A stretch of DNA of 64,000 bases from Oecophyllibacter saccharovorans (GCF_006542375.1 NZ_CP038143.1:930001-994000), one strand, 5' to 3'; counted from the stretch's first letter, positions 18,783 through 30,317 are shown. Program-made: numbers and translations. Notes: generated by a model from the letters alone, not told the origin.

Positions 18783-19634
18783 ATGCGCCGCAACACCATA
18801 AGCGACATCCGGAAAATGAAGGAGGCCGGCGAGCCCATCGCCATGCTGACCGTCTATGACTACGCCTCGGCCCTGATTGCCGAGCGTGCGGGATTGCCGA
18901 TCCTGCTGGTGGGGGATTCGCTCGGCATGGTCATGCACGGTCATGACACCACGCTTCCCGTGCGCGTGCGCGACATGATCGCCCATGCCCGCATGGTCAT
19001 GCAGGGAAGCCGCAAGGCCCTGGTGGTGGTGGACATGCCCTTCCTGAGTTACGGCACCGTGGAGGAGGCGCTGCGCAATGCCCGCCGTCTCATGCAGGAA
19101 GGCGGCGGACAGGCGCTGAAGCTGGAAGGAGGGGCGGAAATCGCTCCCATCGTCAGACGGCTGACCGAGATGGGCGTGCCCGTCATGGGCCATCTCGGCC
19201 TTACCCCCCAGTCCCAGCACCAGCTGGGCCTGCGCGTGCAGGCGCGTGACGAGGCTGCCGCTCGCAAGCTGCTTGCCGATGCGCGCGCCCTGCAGGAGGC
19301 TGGGGCCTTTGCCGTGGTGCTGGAGGTGATCCCCCAGGAGCTGGCAGAATTGGTAAGCCGGGAGCTCAGCATTCCTACAATCGGTATCGGCGCCGGGGTG
19401 GGGTGTGACGGGCAGGTGCAGGTATGGCACGACCTTCTGGGTCTTTTTGAGCACAAACCCCCCCGTCATGCCCGCCGTTACGCTGAAATCGGCGCAGAGA
19501 TGGAAAAAGCCGTGCGCCATTATGCCGAGGATGTCGCGGCACGGCGTTTCCCCACAGCTGCCCAGAGTGCTTCCATGACGCCGGAAGTGCTGGAAAAGAT
19601 CGAAAAAGATCTCAAAGACGACCTGAAAGGCTGA
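18783..19634 (+). CDS. panB: 3-methyl-2-oxobutanoate hydroxymethyltransferase
   Basis: First committed step of pantothenate and CoA synthesis: adds a hydroxymethyl group from methylene-tetrahydrofolate to 2-oxoisovalerate, the ilvC/ilvD product. The 283 residues show LTVYDYASALIAERAGLP, the metal/substrate region LLVGDSLGMVMHGHDTTLPV, MPFLSYG, KLEGG, GHLGLTPQS, and EVIPQELA followed by IPTIGIGAGVGCDGQVQVWHD. All are standard PanB landmarks. The ATG at 18783 follows an AGAAGG site. panC and panD are not adjacent. A methylene-THF demand links it logically to the glycine cleavage operon that follows. Confidence 0.97.
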   Translation: MRRNTISDIRKMKEAGEPIAMLTVYDYASALIAERAGLPILLVGDSLGMVMHGHDTTLPVRVRDMIAHARMVMQGSRKALVVVDMPFLSYGTVEEALRNARRLMQEGGGQALKLEGGAEIAPIVRRLTEMGVPVMGHLGLTPQSQHQLGLRVQARDEAAARKLLADARALQEAGAFAVVLEVIPQELAELVSRELSIPTIGIGAGVGCDGQVQVWHDLLGLFEHKPPRHARRYAEIGAEMEKAVRHYAEDVAARRFPTAAQSASMTPEVLEKIEKDLKDDLKG

Positions 19635-19682
19635 AAGCGACCGGTTGTCAGGGGCGCCCGATGATGCCAGAAAGAATTTCGT

Positions 19683-19868
19683 TACGGGAGAGATCAGTTC
19701 CGGTGCCGTGGTGGACAATTCGCCGGGCAGAAGGTGACTGACGCCGAAGGAGCAACCGCCCCGGAATCTCTCAGGCAGAAGAACCGTGACAGAAACTGAT
19801 TTCTGGAGAGTGGCGCCCAGCCTGGCGCCCGCCGACGGGATAACGATCTCAGGCGGAAGGACAGAAGG
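19683..19868 (+). promoter_or_regulatory. Tandem glycine riboswitch upstream of gcvT
   Basis: Two glycine aptamers in series. The first (about 19683-19793) has ACGGGAGAG, GCCGAAGGAGCAA, AATCTCTCAGGC and GAACCGTGACAGA. The second (about 19800-19868) has CTGGAGAG, a GC-rich hairpin, CCGACGGGATAACGATCTC and AGGCGGAAGGACAGA. These are the conserved blocks of the gcvT RNA element, with a linker of only a few bases. It lies 68 bp before the gcvT start, so it should switch the gcvTHP operon on when glycine is abundant. The expression platform was not resolved by eye. Confidence 0.93.
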
Positions 19869-19936
19869 GGCGGCCGGTCGGAAAATCATCCGGCGTGGCC
19901 TGCCTTCCTGTCTCGTCTAGTGGGAGAACACGCCTG

Positions 19937-21103
19937 ATGTCCGGTACGCTGCAGTCAGGTTCAGAAACATCCGGTCCGCCCCTCCTGAAAACGCCTCTTC
20001 ATGACCTGCATGTCTCGCTGGGTGCACGCATGGTGCCGTTCGCGGGTTATGCCATGCCTGTCCAGTATACCGGCGTGCTGGAAGAACACCGCCACACCCG
20101 CGCCAAGGCCGGCCTGTTTGACGTTTCGCATATGGGCCAGATCCGACTGCGCCCGCGCGCAGGCCATACGCCGCAGGAAGTCGCCCTGGCCTTCGAATCC
20201 CTAGTGCCGATCAATGTGGCGGACCTGGCCGAGCAGCGCCAACGCTACGCCTTTCTGACTGACGAGGCAGGCGGCATTCTGGATGATCTCATGGTCGCGC
20301 GCACGGGTGACGGTCTGCTCATCGTTGCCAATGCAGGCTGCAAGGAGGCGGATGCCGAGCGCATCGAGCAAGCGGCGGGCGATGTTTTTGAGGTGGAGCG
20401 GCAATTCGACCGCGCCCTTCTGGCCCTGCAGGGATCGGCGGCCGAAACGGTGCTGGCTGAACTCTTTCCGTCTGTGACGGACATGAAATTCATGGATTTC
20501 CGGGAGGTGACCTGGAAGGGAGCGCCCGTCACGATCTCGCGCTCCGGCTACACCGGTGAAGACGGCTTTGAGATCGGGCTGCCGGCTGAACGGGCCGAAG
20601 AGCTGGCCCGGCAGCTGCTCGCGCATCCTGAAGTGGCGCCGATCGGCCTGGGTGCGCGCGATTCCCTGCGCCTTGAAGCCGGGCTCTGTCTTTACGGCCA
20701 TGACATCGAGCCGACCACCAGCCCTGTCGAAGCGGGGCTGCAATGGGCCATTCAGAAGACCCGCCGCCCCGGCGGTGCGCGGGCTGGTGGCTATCCCGGC
20801 GCTGAGGTGATCGGTCGCCAGCTCGTGGAGGGTGTGGCCCGCCAGCGTGTCGGACTGCGCCCGCAGGGGCGTGCGCCGGTGCGTGAAGGCGTGGAGCTTT
20901 TTGCCGACGAGCAGGGAAAGAGAAAAATCGGCTGCGTCACTTCAGGCACGTTTGCCCCCAGCCTCAACGCGCCTGTTGCCATGGGCTATGTCGAAACGGG
21001 CTGTGAGGCGCCGGGCACGCGGATCTATGCCGGCTTGCGGGGGCGCTACGTACCTGTGGAGATCTGCGCCCTGCCTTTCGTTCCGACCCGGTTCAAGCGC
21101 TGA
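19937..21103 (+). CDS. gcvT: Glycine cleavage system T protein (aminomethyltransferase)
   Basis: Transfers the methylene group from H-protein-bound aminomethyl lipoate to tetrahydrofolate, releasing ammonia. The 388 residues include TPLHDLHVSLGARMVPFAGY, AMPVQYTGVLEEHRHTR, LFDVSHMGQIRL, the folate-binding YTGEDGFEI, and the C-terminal barrel segment ending FVPTRFKR. ATG 19937 is preceded by GGGAGA and begins where family members begin; the frame is open upstream to 19895 inside the riboswitch region. First gene of gcvT-gcvH-gcvP. Confidence 0.96.
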   Translation: MSGTLQSGSETSGPPLLKTPLHDLHVSLGARMVPFAGYAMPVQYTGVLEEHRHTRAKAGLFDVSHMGQIRLRPRAGHTPQEVALAFESLVPINVADLAEQRQRYAFLTDEAGGILDDLMVARTGDGLLIVANAGCKEADAERIEQAAGDVFEVERQFDRALLALQGSAAETVLAELFPSVTDMKFMDFREVTWKGAPVTISRSGYTGEDGFEIGLPAERAEELARQLLAHPEVAPIGLGARDSLRLEAGLCLYGHDIEPTTSPVEAGLQWAIQKTRRPGGARAGGYPGAEVIGRQLVEGVARQRVGLRPQGRAPVREGVELFADEQGKRKIGCVTSGTFAPSLNAPVAMGYVETGCEAPGTRIYAGLRGRYVPVEICALPFVPTRFKR

Positions 21104-21169
21104 AGCCGGCGCTCGGTTTTACCGGTTTTTATTCGTTATTCGTATTGAAGCATGCTGAGGGAGGTTGCG

Positions 21170-21535
21170 ATGAGCATACGTTATACTGAAACCCATGAAT
21201 GGGTCCGCCTTGAAGGGGATGTCGCAACGGTCGGCATCACGCCCCATGCCGCTGAGGAGCTGGGCGAGGTGGTGTTCGCTGAAGGCAAGGATGAAGGGCT
21301 GGAAGTCGTGACCGGCGATGTGGTGGCCGTCGTGGAATCGGTCAAGGCCGCTTCAGACATCTACGCGCCGCTGAACGGCATTCTCACGGCTTTCAACGAG
21401 AAGCTGACCCAGGACCCCGCGCTGGTGAACAGCGATCCGGAAGGTGAAGGCTGGATCGTGCAGATGAAAGTCACCGAGCCCCAGCAATGGGAGGCACTTC
21501 TGACGCCTGAACAATACAAGGCCCGTCACGGCTGA
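21170..21535 (+). CDS. gcvH: Glycine cleavage system H protein
   Basis: Lipoyl carrier that shuttles the aminomethyl group between P, T and L proteins. The 121 residues start MSIRYTETHEWVRLEGD, show VGITPHAAEELGEVVF, and hold the lipoylated lysine at about residue 59 in VESVKAASDIYAP. The C-terminal end LLTPEQYKARHG is typical. The ATG at 21170 follows a strong GAGGGAGG; the frame extends only six codons further up. It sits between gcvT (66 bp before) and gcvP (71 bp after). Confidence 0.97.
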   Translation: MSIRYTETHEWVRLEGDVATVGITPHAAEELGEVVFAEGKDEGLEVVTGDVVAVVESVKAASDIYAPLNGILTAFNEKLTQDPALVNSDPEGEGWIVQMKVTEPQQWEALLTPEQYKARHG

Positions 21536-21606
21536 ACGGCCCTGCCTTCCTGCCCCTGCTTTCCTGACAGAAGACCTGACAGAAGAGATTTGAGAGAAGC
21601 TGCGCG

Positions 21607-24600
21607 ATGACCTCTCCCTGGCCCGCTCATGATCGCCCCTTTTCCAGCCGTCACATCGGCCCCGACAGCGTGGACCGGCAGGCCATGCTGCAGACGCTCG
21701 GTCTGAGCTCGCTGGACGAGCTGGCAGACAGGATTGTCCCCGCTGACATCCGGATCGCGCCGGAAGCCGCTTCTCACGCCGCTTCTGTCAGCGAGGGTGT
21801 GCCTCCTGTCGGGCTGAGCGAGCAGGAGGTGCTTGCGCGCCTGCAGGCCATGGCGGCAGACAACAAGGTCATGCGTTCCATGATCGGCCTCGGCTACCAT
21901 GATACCTTCATGCCGCCGGTCATCGGGCGCAATGTGTTGGAAAACCCTGCCTGGTACACGGCCTACACGCCCTATCAGCCCGAAATCAGCCAGGGGCGGC
22001 TGGAAGCGCTGCTGAATTTCCAGACTCTGGTGAGCGAGCTGACAGGGCTGGAGGTTGCCAATGCCTCCCTGCTTGATGAGGCCACGGCCTGTGCCGAAGC
22101 CATGGCGATGGCGCGCCGGGTGAGCAAGGCGAAAGGAGAGGTCTTTTTCGTTGATGAAGACATTCATCCGCAGGTTTTGTCAGTGCTGCAGACCCGTGCG
22201 CAACCGCAGGGCTGGCGCATCGTGACCGGTGTGCCGGAGCGCGACCTGCCGGCCCACGGCGTGTTCGGCGCCCTGCTGGCCTATCCGGGTTCGTCAGGTG
22301 CCGTGCGTGACCTGCGGTCGGTTATTGAAAAACTGCATGCAGCCAACGCCATTGCCGCGGTCACGAGTGACCCGCTGGCGCTGGTGATGCTGCAGTCGCC
22401 TGGCGGTATGGGGGCTGACATTGTTGTCGGCTCCATGCAGCGTTTCGGGCTGCCGATGGGTAATGGAGGGCCGCATGCGGGTTTCATGGCCACGCGTGAA
22501 GCGTTCAAGCGGCACATGCCCGGCCGCATTGTCGGTGTGTCACGCGACACGGCCGGTCGGCCGGCGCTGCGTCTGGCCCTGCAGACGCGCGAGCAGCATA
22601 TCCGGCGTGAAAAGGCCACTTCCAATATCTGCACGGCCCAGGCGCTTCCGGCCATGCTGGCCGCTTTCTATGCGATGTATCACGGCCCTGAAGGCCTGCG
22701 CCGCCTGGCAGGGCGGGTGCATGCCTATGCGCGCCTGCTGCGGGAAGGGCTGAACAGGCTTGCCGCTCAGACAGGGAGTGGAATCCGTTGCCCGGAAGAA
22801 AGTTTTTTTGACACGCTGACGGTTGAGGCCGGGACACAGGGGCCCGGGATTCTGCAGCGCGCCCGCCAAGCCGGCATCAATCTGCGTGATGCCGGCGCGG
22901 GGCGCATCGGCATCAGCTGTGATGAAGCAACCACGCCTGAGGTGATCCGCACCCTGTGGCGCTGTTTCGGTGCCAGCGAAGAGCAGGTTGCCGAAATCGA
23001 GCAGGCGCTGGCCGCAGAGGGCGCCTCGGCTTCTGGCGCTTCCGATGCACAGGGGAACCGCGCCGGCCTTCCGAGAGATCTTCTGCGCCCCGAAGATGAA
23101 AGCGTGCCGGCCCATCCGGTCTTCAGCGCGTATCAGTCCGAGACCGAAATGCTGCGCTACCTGCGCCGCCTGGCGGACAGGGACCTGGCTCTGGACCGTA
23201 CCATGATCCCCCTGGGATCCTGCACCATGAAGCTCAACCCTTCTGCGGCCATGCAGCCGATCACCTGGGAAGGCTGGGCGCGGATTCATCCCTATGCGCC
23301 CGAACAGCAGAAACAGGGCTACCGGGCGCTTTATGCCTGGCTGGAGAAGGCCCTGTGCCAGCTGTCAGGCTATGACGCGGTGTCCCTGCAGCCTAATTCC
23401 GGTGCGCAGGGGGAATTCGCCGGTCTCATGGCCATCCGCGCCTGGCAGCAGGCGCGCGGGGAAGGTCAGCGGGATGTCTGCCTCATCCCGGCTTCGGCGC
23501 ACGGAACCAACCCTGCCTCTGCCCAGCTGGCCGGCCTGAAAGTGGCGGTCATTGCCTGTGACGCTGAAGGCAATGTCGATGTCGGGGACCTCAAGGCGAA
23601 ACTGGCCCGACATGCCGGCCAGGTCGCAGCCATCATGGTGACCTATCCCTCCACTCATGGCGTGTTCGAAGCGCGGATCAGGGAGATCTGCGACCTCGTT
23701 CATGAGGCCGGCGGGCAGGTCTATCTGGACGGCGCCAATCTCAACGCGCAGGTGGGGCTGGCACGGTCGGGCCATTACGGGGCCGATGTGTCGCATTTCA
23801 ACCTGCACAAGACCTTCTGCATTCCCCATGGCGGCGGGGGCCCCGGCATGGGGCCGATCGGGGTGAAAGCGCATCTCGCCCCCTACCTGCCCCAGAGTGA
23901 TGCTGAAGCTATTCTCGGCGGGGGAAAGGCCCCTGGGGGCCACGCTGACCCTGCAGGGACCGGGGGCCTGGTTTCAGGCGCGCCTTACGGCTCTGCCTCC
24001 CTCCTGCCGATCTCGGCCGCCTACATGATGATGATGGGCATTGAGGGGCTGAAGCAGGCTTCGGAAGTGGCCATGCTCAATGCCAATTACATCGCCGGAC
24101 GCCTGCAGGAAGCTTATCCGGTGCTCTTCCGGGGGGCTGACGGGTTTACAGCCCATGAATGCATTCTCGACCTGCGGCCTTTCAAGGAAAGTGCAGGGGT
24201 GACGGTGGATGACATTGCCAAACGCCTGGTCGATTACGGCTTCCATGCGCCGACCGTCAGCTTTCCCGTGCCCGGCACATTGATGGTGGAGCCGACGGAA
24301 TCCGAGAGCAAGGCCGAGCTGGACCGTTTCTGCGACGCCATGCTGGCCATTCGTGCCGAGATTGCTGCCGTGGAACGCGGCACATGTCCGGTCACAGAAA
24401 GCCCGCTGCGCCATGCGCCACATACCGCCCTGGATATGGCCGGCGCGTGGGCGCATCCCTACAGCCGCCTGGAAGCCGGCTGGCCATTCCGCAAACAGGG
24501 GAGAAGGGGACGGGCAGGAGAGACGCAGGAGAAATACTGGCCGCCGGTCGGCCGCGTCGACAATGCCTGGGGCGACCGCAACCTGGTCTGCGCGTGTCCT

Positions 24601-24645
24601 GACATCTCTGCCTACGTGGCAGTGGATGAAGAGACGGGAACATGA
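21607..24645 (+). CDS. gcvP: Glycine dehydrogenase (decarboxylating), fused P protein
   Basis: PLP enzyme that decarboxylates glycine and passes the residual aminomethyl group to GcvH. At 1012 residues it is the fused form: the N-terminal half (to about 470) corresponds to GcvPA, with [14 protein letters not shown] and [19 protein letters not shown]-like segments. The C-terminal half corresponds to GcvPB, with [15 protein letters not shown], the PLP-lysine at about residue 735 in [15 protein letters not shown], and [12 protein letters not shown]. An Ala/Ser/Gly spacer near residue 475 marks the junction. Near the C terminus a short basic insert ([16 protein letters not shown]) precedes [16 protein letters not shown]. 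Last gene of the operon; gcvL/lpd is not adjacent. Confidence 0.98.
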   Translation: MTSPWPAHDRPFSSRHIGPDSVDRQAMLQTLGLSSLDELADRIVPADIRIAPEAASHAASVSEGVPPVGLSEQEVLARLQAMAADNKVMRSMIGLGYHDTFMPPVIGRNVLENPAWYTAYTPYQPEISQGRLEALLNFQTLVSELTGLEVANASLLDEATACAEAMAMARRVSKAKGEVFFVDEDIHPQVLSVLQTRAQPQGWRIVTGVPERDLPAHGVFGALLAYPGSSGAVRDLRSVIEKLHAANAIAAVTSDPLALVMLQSPGGMGADIVVGSMQRFGLPMGNGGPHAGFMATREAFKRHMPGRIVGVSRDTAGRPALRLALQTREQHIRREKATSNICTAQALPAMLAAFYAMYHGPEGLRRLAGRVHAYARLLREGLNRLAAQTGSGIRCPEESFFDTLTVEAGTQGPGILQRARQAGINLRDAGAGRIGISCDEATTPEVIRTLWRCFGASEEQVAEIEQALAAEGASASGASDAQGNRAGLPRDLLRPEDESVPAHPVFSAYQSETEMLRYLRRLADRDLALDRTMIPLGSCTMKLNPSAAMQPITWEGWARIHPYAPEQQKQGYRALYAWLEKALCQLSGYDAVSLQPNSGAQGEFAGLMAIRAWQQARGEGQRDVCLIPASAHGTNPASAQLAGLKVAVIACDAEGNVDVGDLKAKLARHAGQVAAIMVTYPSTHGVFEARIREICDLVHEAGGQVYLDGANLNAQVGLARSGHYGADVSHFNLHKTFCIPHGGGGPGMGPIGVKAHLAPYLPQSDAEAILGGGKAPGGHADPAGTGGLVSGAPYGSASLLPISAAYMMMMGIEGLKQASEVAMLNANYIAGRLQEAYPVLFRGADGFTAHECILDLRPFKESAGVTVDDIAKRLVDYGFHAPTVSFPVPGTLMVEPTESESKAELDRFCDAMLAIRAEIAAVERGTCPVTESPLRHAPHTALDMAGAWAHPYSRLEAGWPFRKQGRRGRAGETQEKYWPPVGRVDNAWGDRNLVCACPDISAYVAVDEETGT

Positions 24646-24851
24646 AGCAGGGAATGTCGTGCCTGATCGGCACTGGAACACCTGCCATGCAGGAGGCGCG
24701 CAGGTCTGCATAATTCCCGCAATACCGGTCTTGCGGTCCTTTGACGGGCTGTTAAGAAATTCCTTCACGTAAATGTGCAGCCTGCAAGTGCTTGTGAGAA
24801 GTCCGGGCTTCAGGTCATGCAGGAAACTGAAAGAAAGAGGAGACCGCTCCG

Positions 24852-25154
24852 ATGAGCGAAGCCGTCCATATCATTGCCAGCATCATCGTGCCCGCAGCCG
24901 CTGCATCTGAGGCGGCGGAGGCCTGCCGGCGCTGCATCGGTCCGTCACGTCGCGAAGAAGCGTGTCGCCGGTATGAGATCGCTCGTGATCTGGAACAGCC
25001 TGGTCATTTCGTGGCTGATGAGATCTGGGCCACGCCCGCGGCGTTTGAGGCGCATCTCGCTTCACCGCATTTTCAGGCCCTGGCGGCGGCTCTGCAGAAG
25101 CTTGGCGCTGAACTGAACATCCAGAAAGTCCAACCGCTCGAGCCGTTGGTCTGA
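24852..25154 (+). CDS. Antibiotic biosynthesis monooxygenase (ABM) fold protein
   Basis: A 100-residue protein with the ABM ferredoxin-like pattern: an opening strand VHIIASIIVP, a helix-forming stretch CRRCIGPSRREEACRRYE, the strand-turn ARDLEQPGHFVADEIWAT, then PAAFEAHLASPHFQALAAAL and a closing strand LNIQKVQPLE. This pattern is that of small quinol monooxygenase-like proteins, but substrate cannot be inferred. Start ATG 24852 follows AAAGAGGAGA. It lies alone between gcvP (206 bp before) and the fructokinase gene (97 bp after) on the same strand. Confidence 0.85.
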   Translation: MSEAVHIIASIIVPAAAASEAAEACRRCIGPSRREEACRRYEIARDLEQPGHFVADEIWATPAAFEAHLASPHFQALAAALQKLGAELNIQKVQPLEPLV

Positions 25155-25251
25155 GGGATGGGTTCGATGTCTGCAGCCTGAGCCTCCAACTTCGGATAAC
25201 TGCACCGGCCTGCAGGTCAGGTCGGGTGCCCAGCAGAGAAAGTGACTGATC

Positions 25252-26223
25252 ATGGCCGATTATCGACTTGGGATTGATTTCGGGGGAACGAAGATCGAGG
25301 TTCTCGCACTCGATCGCAGTGGCACGGAAGTGCTGCGTGAGCGGGTGCCCAACCCCGGCGTTTATGACCAGGCCGTTCTGGCAGTGCGCGATCTCGTGCA
25401 GGGCGCTGAACAGAAGATCGGCTGCGTCTCTGGGCACCGCATCACCGGCACCCAGCCTACCTCGACGCTCGGGGTCGGCATTCCGGGATCGCTGGCTCAG
25501 GAGACGGGGCTGGTGCACAACTCCAATGCCACCTGGCTGAACAACCATCCCTTCGGCCGTGATCTGGAAGCGGCGCTGGAACGGCCGGTGCGAGTGGAAA
25601 ATGACGCCAATTGCTTTGCCCTCTCAGAAGCAGCCGATGGTGCGGGGGCCGGCTACAACACGGTGTTCGGGGTCATCATCGGTACCGGCATGGGCGGCGG
25701 CATCGTTGCCAACGGGCGCGTTCTGGGAGGCCGCCACGGTATTGCCGGTGAGTGGGGCCATATCCCCCTGCCCTGGGCGGAGAGTGAAGATGAGCCTATG
25801 CGGCCCTGTTTCTGCGGCAATGTCGGCTGTCAGGAGCGTTACCTCTGTGGCCCGGTGCTGGCAGAGGAATGGCACGGGCCCGGCCACCGTTCTCCCCACG
25901 GTATTGAGGAAGCTGCGCGCAATGGCGACCCGGCCGCCATCAAGGCGCTCGACCAGTATATCGAGCGGTTTGCGCGTGCCTGCGGCCAGGCGATCAATTT
26001 TCTCGACCCGGATGTCATCGTTCTGGGAGGCGGGGTGTCCAACCTGAAGACGATCTATGAGCGCCTGCCCAAGATCCTGCCCAAGCATGTTATCACATCG
26101 CCCTGCACCACCCCGGTGGTGAAGAACCGCCATGGTGACAGCTCTGGCGTGCGCGGTGCTGCCTGGCTGTGGGACCTTTCAGAAACTGGGGCTGCTGACA
26201 ACAGACCTGTCGGCACTGCCTGA
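25252..26223 (+). CDS. ROK-family fructokinase (Mak-like)
   Basis: ATP-dependent sugar kinase, most like E. coli Mak, which phosphorylates fructose. The 323 residues begin MADYRLGIDFGGTKIEVLAL with the phosphate-1 loop, then GVGIPGSLAQETGLVHNSNA, VENDANCFALSEA, the conserved IIGTGMGGG and GEWGHIPLPW. The zinc site is CFCGNVGCQER, with adenosine contact VLGGGVSNL. HGDSSGVRGAAWLW near the C terminus is the Mak-type ending. ATG 25252 is supported by AGAAAGTGA upstream. A strong hairpin at 26271-26307 terminates it and also faces glnA from the other side. Fructose use fits a flower- or insect-associated acetic acid bacterium, which is inference. Confidence 0.9.
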   Translation: MADYRLGIDFGGTKIEVLALDRSGTEVLRERVPNPGVYDQAVLAVRDLVQGAEQKIGCVSGHRITGTQPTSTLGVGIPGSLAQETGLVHNSNATWLNNHPFGRDLEAALERPVRVENDANCFALSEAADGAGAGYNTVFGVIIGTGMGGGIVANGRVLGGRHGIAGEWGHIPLPWAESEDEPMRPCFCGNVGCQERYLCGPVLAEEWHGPGHRSPHGIEEAARNGDPAAIKALDQYIERFARACGQAINFLDPDVIVLGGGVSNLKTIYERLPKILPKHVITSPCTTPVVKNRHGDSSGVRGAAWLWDLSETGAADNRPVGTA

Positions 26224-26270
26224 CGGTTGAGAACTTTTTCGGGTCTGGATGCGATAACGATCTTTTACAT

Positions 26271-26307
26271 GAAAAACCCGCCTTTCTGTCAGGAAGGCGG
26301 GTTTTTC
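26271..26307. terminator. Bidirectional intrinsic terminator between fructokinase and glnA
   Basis: AAAAACCCGCCTT pairs with AAGGCGGGTTTTT around a short loop. The T-run follows the stem on the plus strand, and the A-run before it becomes a T-run on the minus strand, so it can end both convergent genes. Confidence 0.92.
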
Positions 26308-26374
26308 AATGTATCTGGGCGTCTTTCCGGCCAGGGAACGATGCCAGAAACTGATACCAGGGGCCTGGCAGGGC

Positions 26375-27874
<1,500 letters not shown>

Positions 27875-28199
27875 CTTCGTACGCCTCGCGTGATTGGTCG
27901 CGTGATAGGACTGCTTGCCAAACGATTAAGCGACATTTGGCAGGGTGTCGAGTGTTTCTGAAAATTGTTTCATGTGAAACATTGGCCTTCATGCCTGGTT
28001 GCAGGGCCGTTGCACCGACGCTCCAGGTCCCGGGCAGCCGCGCAACACGGAGCGGGGTGCGCGCAGTTGTGACGTCGTCTCAGAGATATGATAGGGGAGA
28101 TATGATAGGGCTGAAGGTGGACTTGGCTCTTGAGAGGCGCATCAGGGCTGCAACAGCTTGCAGAAGGCAGTAGGGCGGGACGTGAAGCAGAAAGCAGAA
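27875..28199. other. glnA/tldD divergent spacer with short tandem repeats
   Basis: 325 bp without a gene. It contains a tandem 12-mer TCGCGTGAT(T/A)GG at 27886-27909 near the glnA start, a parS-like site at 27966-27981, and a perfect tandem 14-mer GAGATATGATAGGG at 28083-28110 in the presumed tldD leader. No sigma-54 promoter for glnA was recognised. Confidence 0.6.
27966..27981. other. parS-like centromere site (ParB binding), site 2
   Basis: TGTTTCATGTGAAACA differs from the parS consensus TGTTTCACGTGAAACA at one position (T for C in the centre, a substitution tolerated in many species). It lies in the divergent glnA/tldD spacer, 13.2 kb from site 1. Confidence 0.8.
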
Positions 28200-29678
28200 A
28201 TGTTGGAGGTTGCAGGGCAGTACTTCTTCGGCCCCCAGGCACAATGGGCGCCTGAGGAGGCCTGGCGCCTGACGGACCGTGCTCTGACCGGCATGGAGGA
28301 TGGCGAGCTCTTTCTGGAATACAGGGAAGATGAATCCCTGGGTATGGAAGACGGGGTGTTGCGCCAGGCAGGCTTTACGCGTTCCTCAGGCTTCGGCCTG
28401 CGGGGCGTGTCAGGCGCGGAAACGTTCTTTGCCCAGTCCGATGCCCTGAGCCGCGACGCGCTGGAACGCGCCGCACAGGCGCTCGGCCAGCCGGAGGCCC
28501 GTCTCTCAAGCGCGGGGAAGACCGAGCCATTGCGCCAGACCGGTCCTGCCGCCCGCGAAGCCAGGCTTTACACCCCGCTGCATCCTCTGGCTGAAAGCCG
28601 GTTCAGTGACCGGGCAGCCCTGTTGGGGGAAATTGATGCCTTCACCCGCGCGCTTGACCCGCGTGTCGTGCAGGTCAATACCTCGCTGAACGTGCAATGG
28701 CAGGTCATCGAGATTCTGCGCCCTGATTTCCTGGCTTCAGCAGGGGCTGACAACGTAAGGCGCCCGTTGGTGGATATCCGCCCGCTGGTACGTCTGGACA
28801 TCACGGTCATGGTGGAAAAGGATGGCAGACGTGAAAGCGGCCATGCGGGGGCTGGAGGGCGTTACGCCCTTGCGCGCCTCAGCCAGCCGGAGGCTTGGCA
28901 GTCCATGGCGCGTGAGGCGCTGCGCCAGGCGCAGGTCAAGCTGGCGGCCGTGCCGGCGCCTGCGGGAGAGATGCCGGTCGTCCTGGGGGCAGGCTGGCCC
29001 GGCATCCTGTTGCATGAAGCTGTCGGGCACGGGTTGGAAGGGGATTTCAACCGCAAGGGCACGTCTGTCTTTTCAGGCATGATCGGCCAGCGCGTGGCAG
29101 CCCCTGGCGTGACAGTCGTCGATGACGGCACCTTGCCTGAGCGGCGTGGCTCCCTGCACATGGATGATGAGGGAACGCCGAGCGGGCGCACCGTGCTGAT
29201 TGAAGACGGAATTCTGAAATCCTATCTGCAGGACCGCCTGAACGCGCGCCTGACCGGAGCCGCTCTGACCGGTAACGGGCGCCGCCAGTCTTATGCCCAC
29301 GCGCCGCTGCCGCGCATGACCAATACGGTGATGATGGGGGGACAGGCCTCGGAAGAGGAGATGATCCGTTCCACCGAGCGGGGGATCTACGCCGTCAATT
29401 TCGGCGGCGGTCAGGTGGACATCACTTCGGGAAAATTCGTTTTTGCCACGTCAGAGGCCTATCTGATCGAAGGCGGGAAAATCACGCGCCCCGTGCGGGG
29501 CGCCACGCTGATCGGCAGCGGACGTGATGTCATGAACGGTATCGAGATGATCGGTCCCGAGATGGCGCTTGATCCCGGCATCGGCACCTGTGGCAAGGCC
29601 GGTCAGGGAGTGCCTGTCGGCGTGGGCCAGCCGATGCTCAAGGTAGCCGGCCTGACGGTCGGTGGCAGTGCCACCTGA
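28200..29678 (+). CDS. tldD: Metalloprotease TldD
   Basis: TldD pairs with TldE (PmbA) as a zinc-dependent protease; in E. coli it matures the microcin B17 precursor. The roughly 492 residues contain the metal-binding HEAVGHGLEGD at about 272-282, DDGTLPERRGSLHMDDEG, GRTVLIEDGIL, RMTNTVMMGGQ, the cysteine motif PGIGTCGKAGQ and the closing KVAGLTVGG. The start is uncertain: the ATG at 28200 begins at the conserved region, while the frame opens at a TTG at 28158. tldE/pmbA is not in the window. It is convergent with yggT. Confidence 0.93.
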   Translation: MLEVAGQYFFGPQAQWAPEEAWRLTDRALTGMEDGELFLEYREDESLGMEDGVLRQAGFTRSSGFGLRGVSGAETFFAQSDALSRDALERAAQALGQPEARLSSAGKTEPLRQTGPAAREARLYTPLHPLAESRFSDRAALLGEIDAFTRALDPRVVQVNTSLNVQWQVIEILRPDFLASAGADNVRRPLVDIRPLVRLDITVMVEKDGRRESGHAGAGGRYALARLSQPEAWQSMAREALRQAQVKLAAVPAPAGEMPVVLGAGWPGILLHEAVGHGLEGDFNRKGTSVFSGMIGQRVAAPGVTVVDDGTLPERRGSLHMDDEGTPSGRTVLIEDGILKSYLQDRLNARLTGAALTGNGRRQSYAHAPLPRMTNTVMMGGQASEEEMIRSTERGIYAVNFGGGQVDITSGKFVFATSEAYLIEGGKITRPVRGATLIGSGRDVMNGIEMIGPEMALDPGIGTCGKAGQGVPVGVGQPMLKVAGLTVGGSAT

Positions 29679-29711
29679 CCGGTTCTGTTCAGTATTTGGC
29701 TCAGCTTATAT

Positions 29712-30029
29712 TCAGCTCATATAGAGCCAGCGGACGCTGGTGCGCAGAAGATAGGGGATGAATACCTGTACCAGCAGCAACAGGATGATTGGTGACAGAT
29801 CAAGCATGCCTGTATCAGGCAGAAGATTGCGGATGGGCGCCAGAAGGGGCTCAATGAAGCGCCCCAGGATTTCATAAAGGGTAACCAGAAAACGGTTGTT
29901 GCGCAGGCCGCCGAGATCAAACCCGATAACCATCGAGATGAGACAGTAGACGATAACGACCCAGCCGTAAGCTTCCAGGAGAGTGATGAGAATGCCCACT
30001 AAAGACACATAAAGACTGAAGAAGCTCAA
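29712..30029 (-). CDS. YggT family integral membrane protein
   Basis: A 105-residue inner-membrane protein with hydrophobic stretches at about 8-32, 70-95 and a helix between. It carries the family signature LGRFIEPLLAPIRNLLPDTG, then LDLSPIILLLLVQ. YggT proteins are of unsettled function, linked to osmotic or K+ tolerance and to division in some species. The start ATG at 30029 begins MSFFSLYVSLVGILI. Its stop is 33 bp from the convergent tldD stop, with no obvious terminator between. Confidence 0.9.
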   Translation of the reverse strand: MSFFSLYVSLVGILITLLEAYGWVVIVYCLISMVIGFDLGGLRNNRFLVTLYEILGRFIEPLLAPIRNLLPDTGMLDLSPIILLLLVQVFIPYLLRTSVRWLYMS

Positions 30030-30200
30030 GGCGGGACCTCATAGGCAAGCGAGCAGACAAATCAAACACGACGAACAACAGACCGCCGGCACCGGAAAAA
30101 GCGCTGATATTTCAGAGCAGGTCGGTTTCTACAGTTTTTCGGGAGCCGAAACAACAAAAGAGAGGCAGGGGCACCTGCTCCGGGTCAGGGTGCAAAGAGC

Positions 30201-30229
30201 TTGACATCCCTGTTACCGCGTGATGTATC
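30201..30229 (+). promoter_or_regulatory. Promoter of tRNA-Ala
   Basis: A perfect -35 TTGACA (30201-30206), a 17-bp spacer, and TGTATC as -10 (30224-30229). Predicted initiation is about 6 bp before the tRNA 5' end, the spacing expected for a tRNA transcript. Confidence 0.6.
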
Positions 30230-30241
30230 AGGATCGAAGTC

Positions 30242-30317
30242 GGGGCTGTAGCTCAGTTGGTAGAGCGCATCGTTCGCAATGATGAGGTCAGGGGTTCGAT
30301 TCCCCTCAGCTCCACCA
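30242..30317 (+). tRNA. tRNA-Ala (anticodon CGC)
   Basis: 76-nt cloverleaf with CCA encoded. The acceptor stem GGGGCTG pairs with CAGCTCC, the D-arm is GCTCAGTTGGTAGAGC, the anticodon stem CATCG/TGATG frames the loop TTCGCAA with anticodon CGC, and the T-arm is CAGGGGTTCGATTCCCCT(C). It reads GCG alanine codons, frequent in this GC-rich genome. Confidence 0.97.
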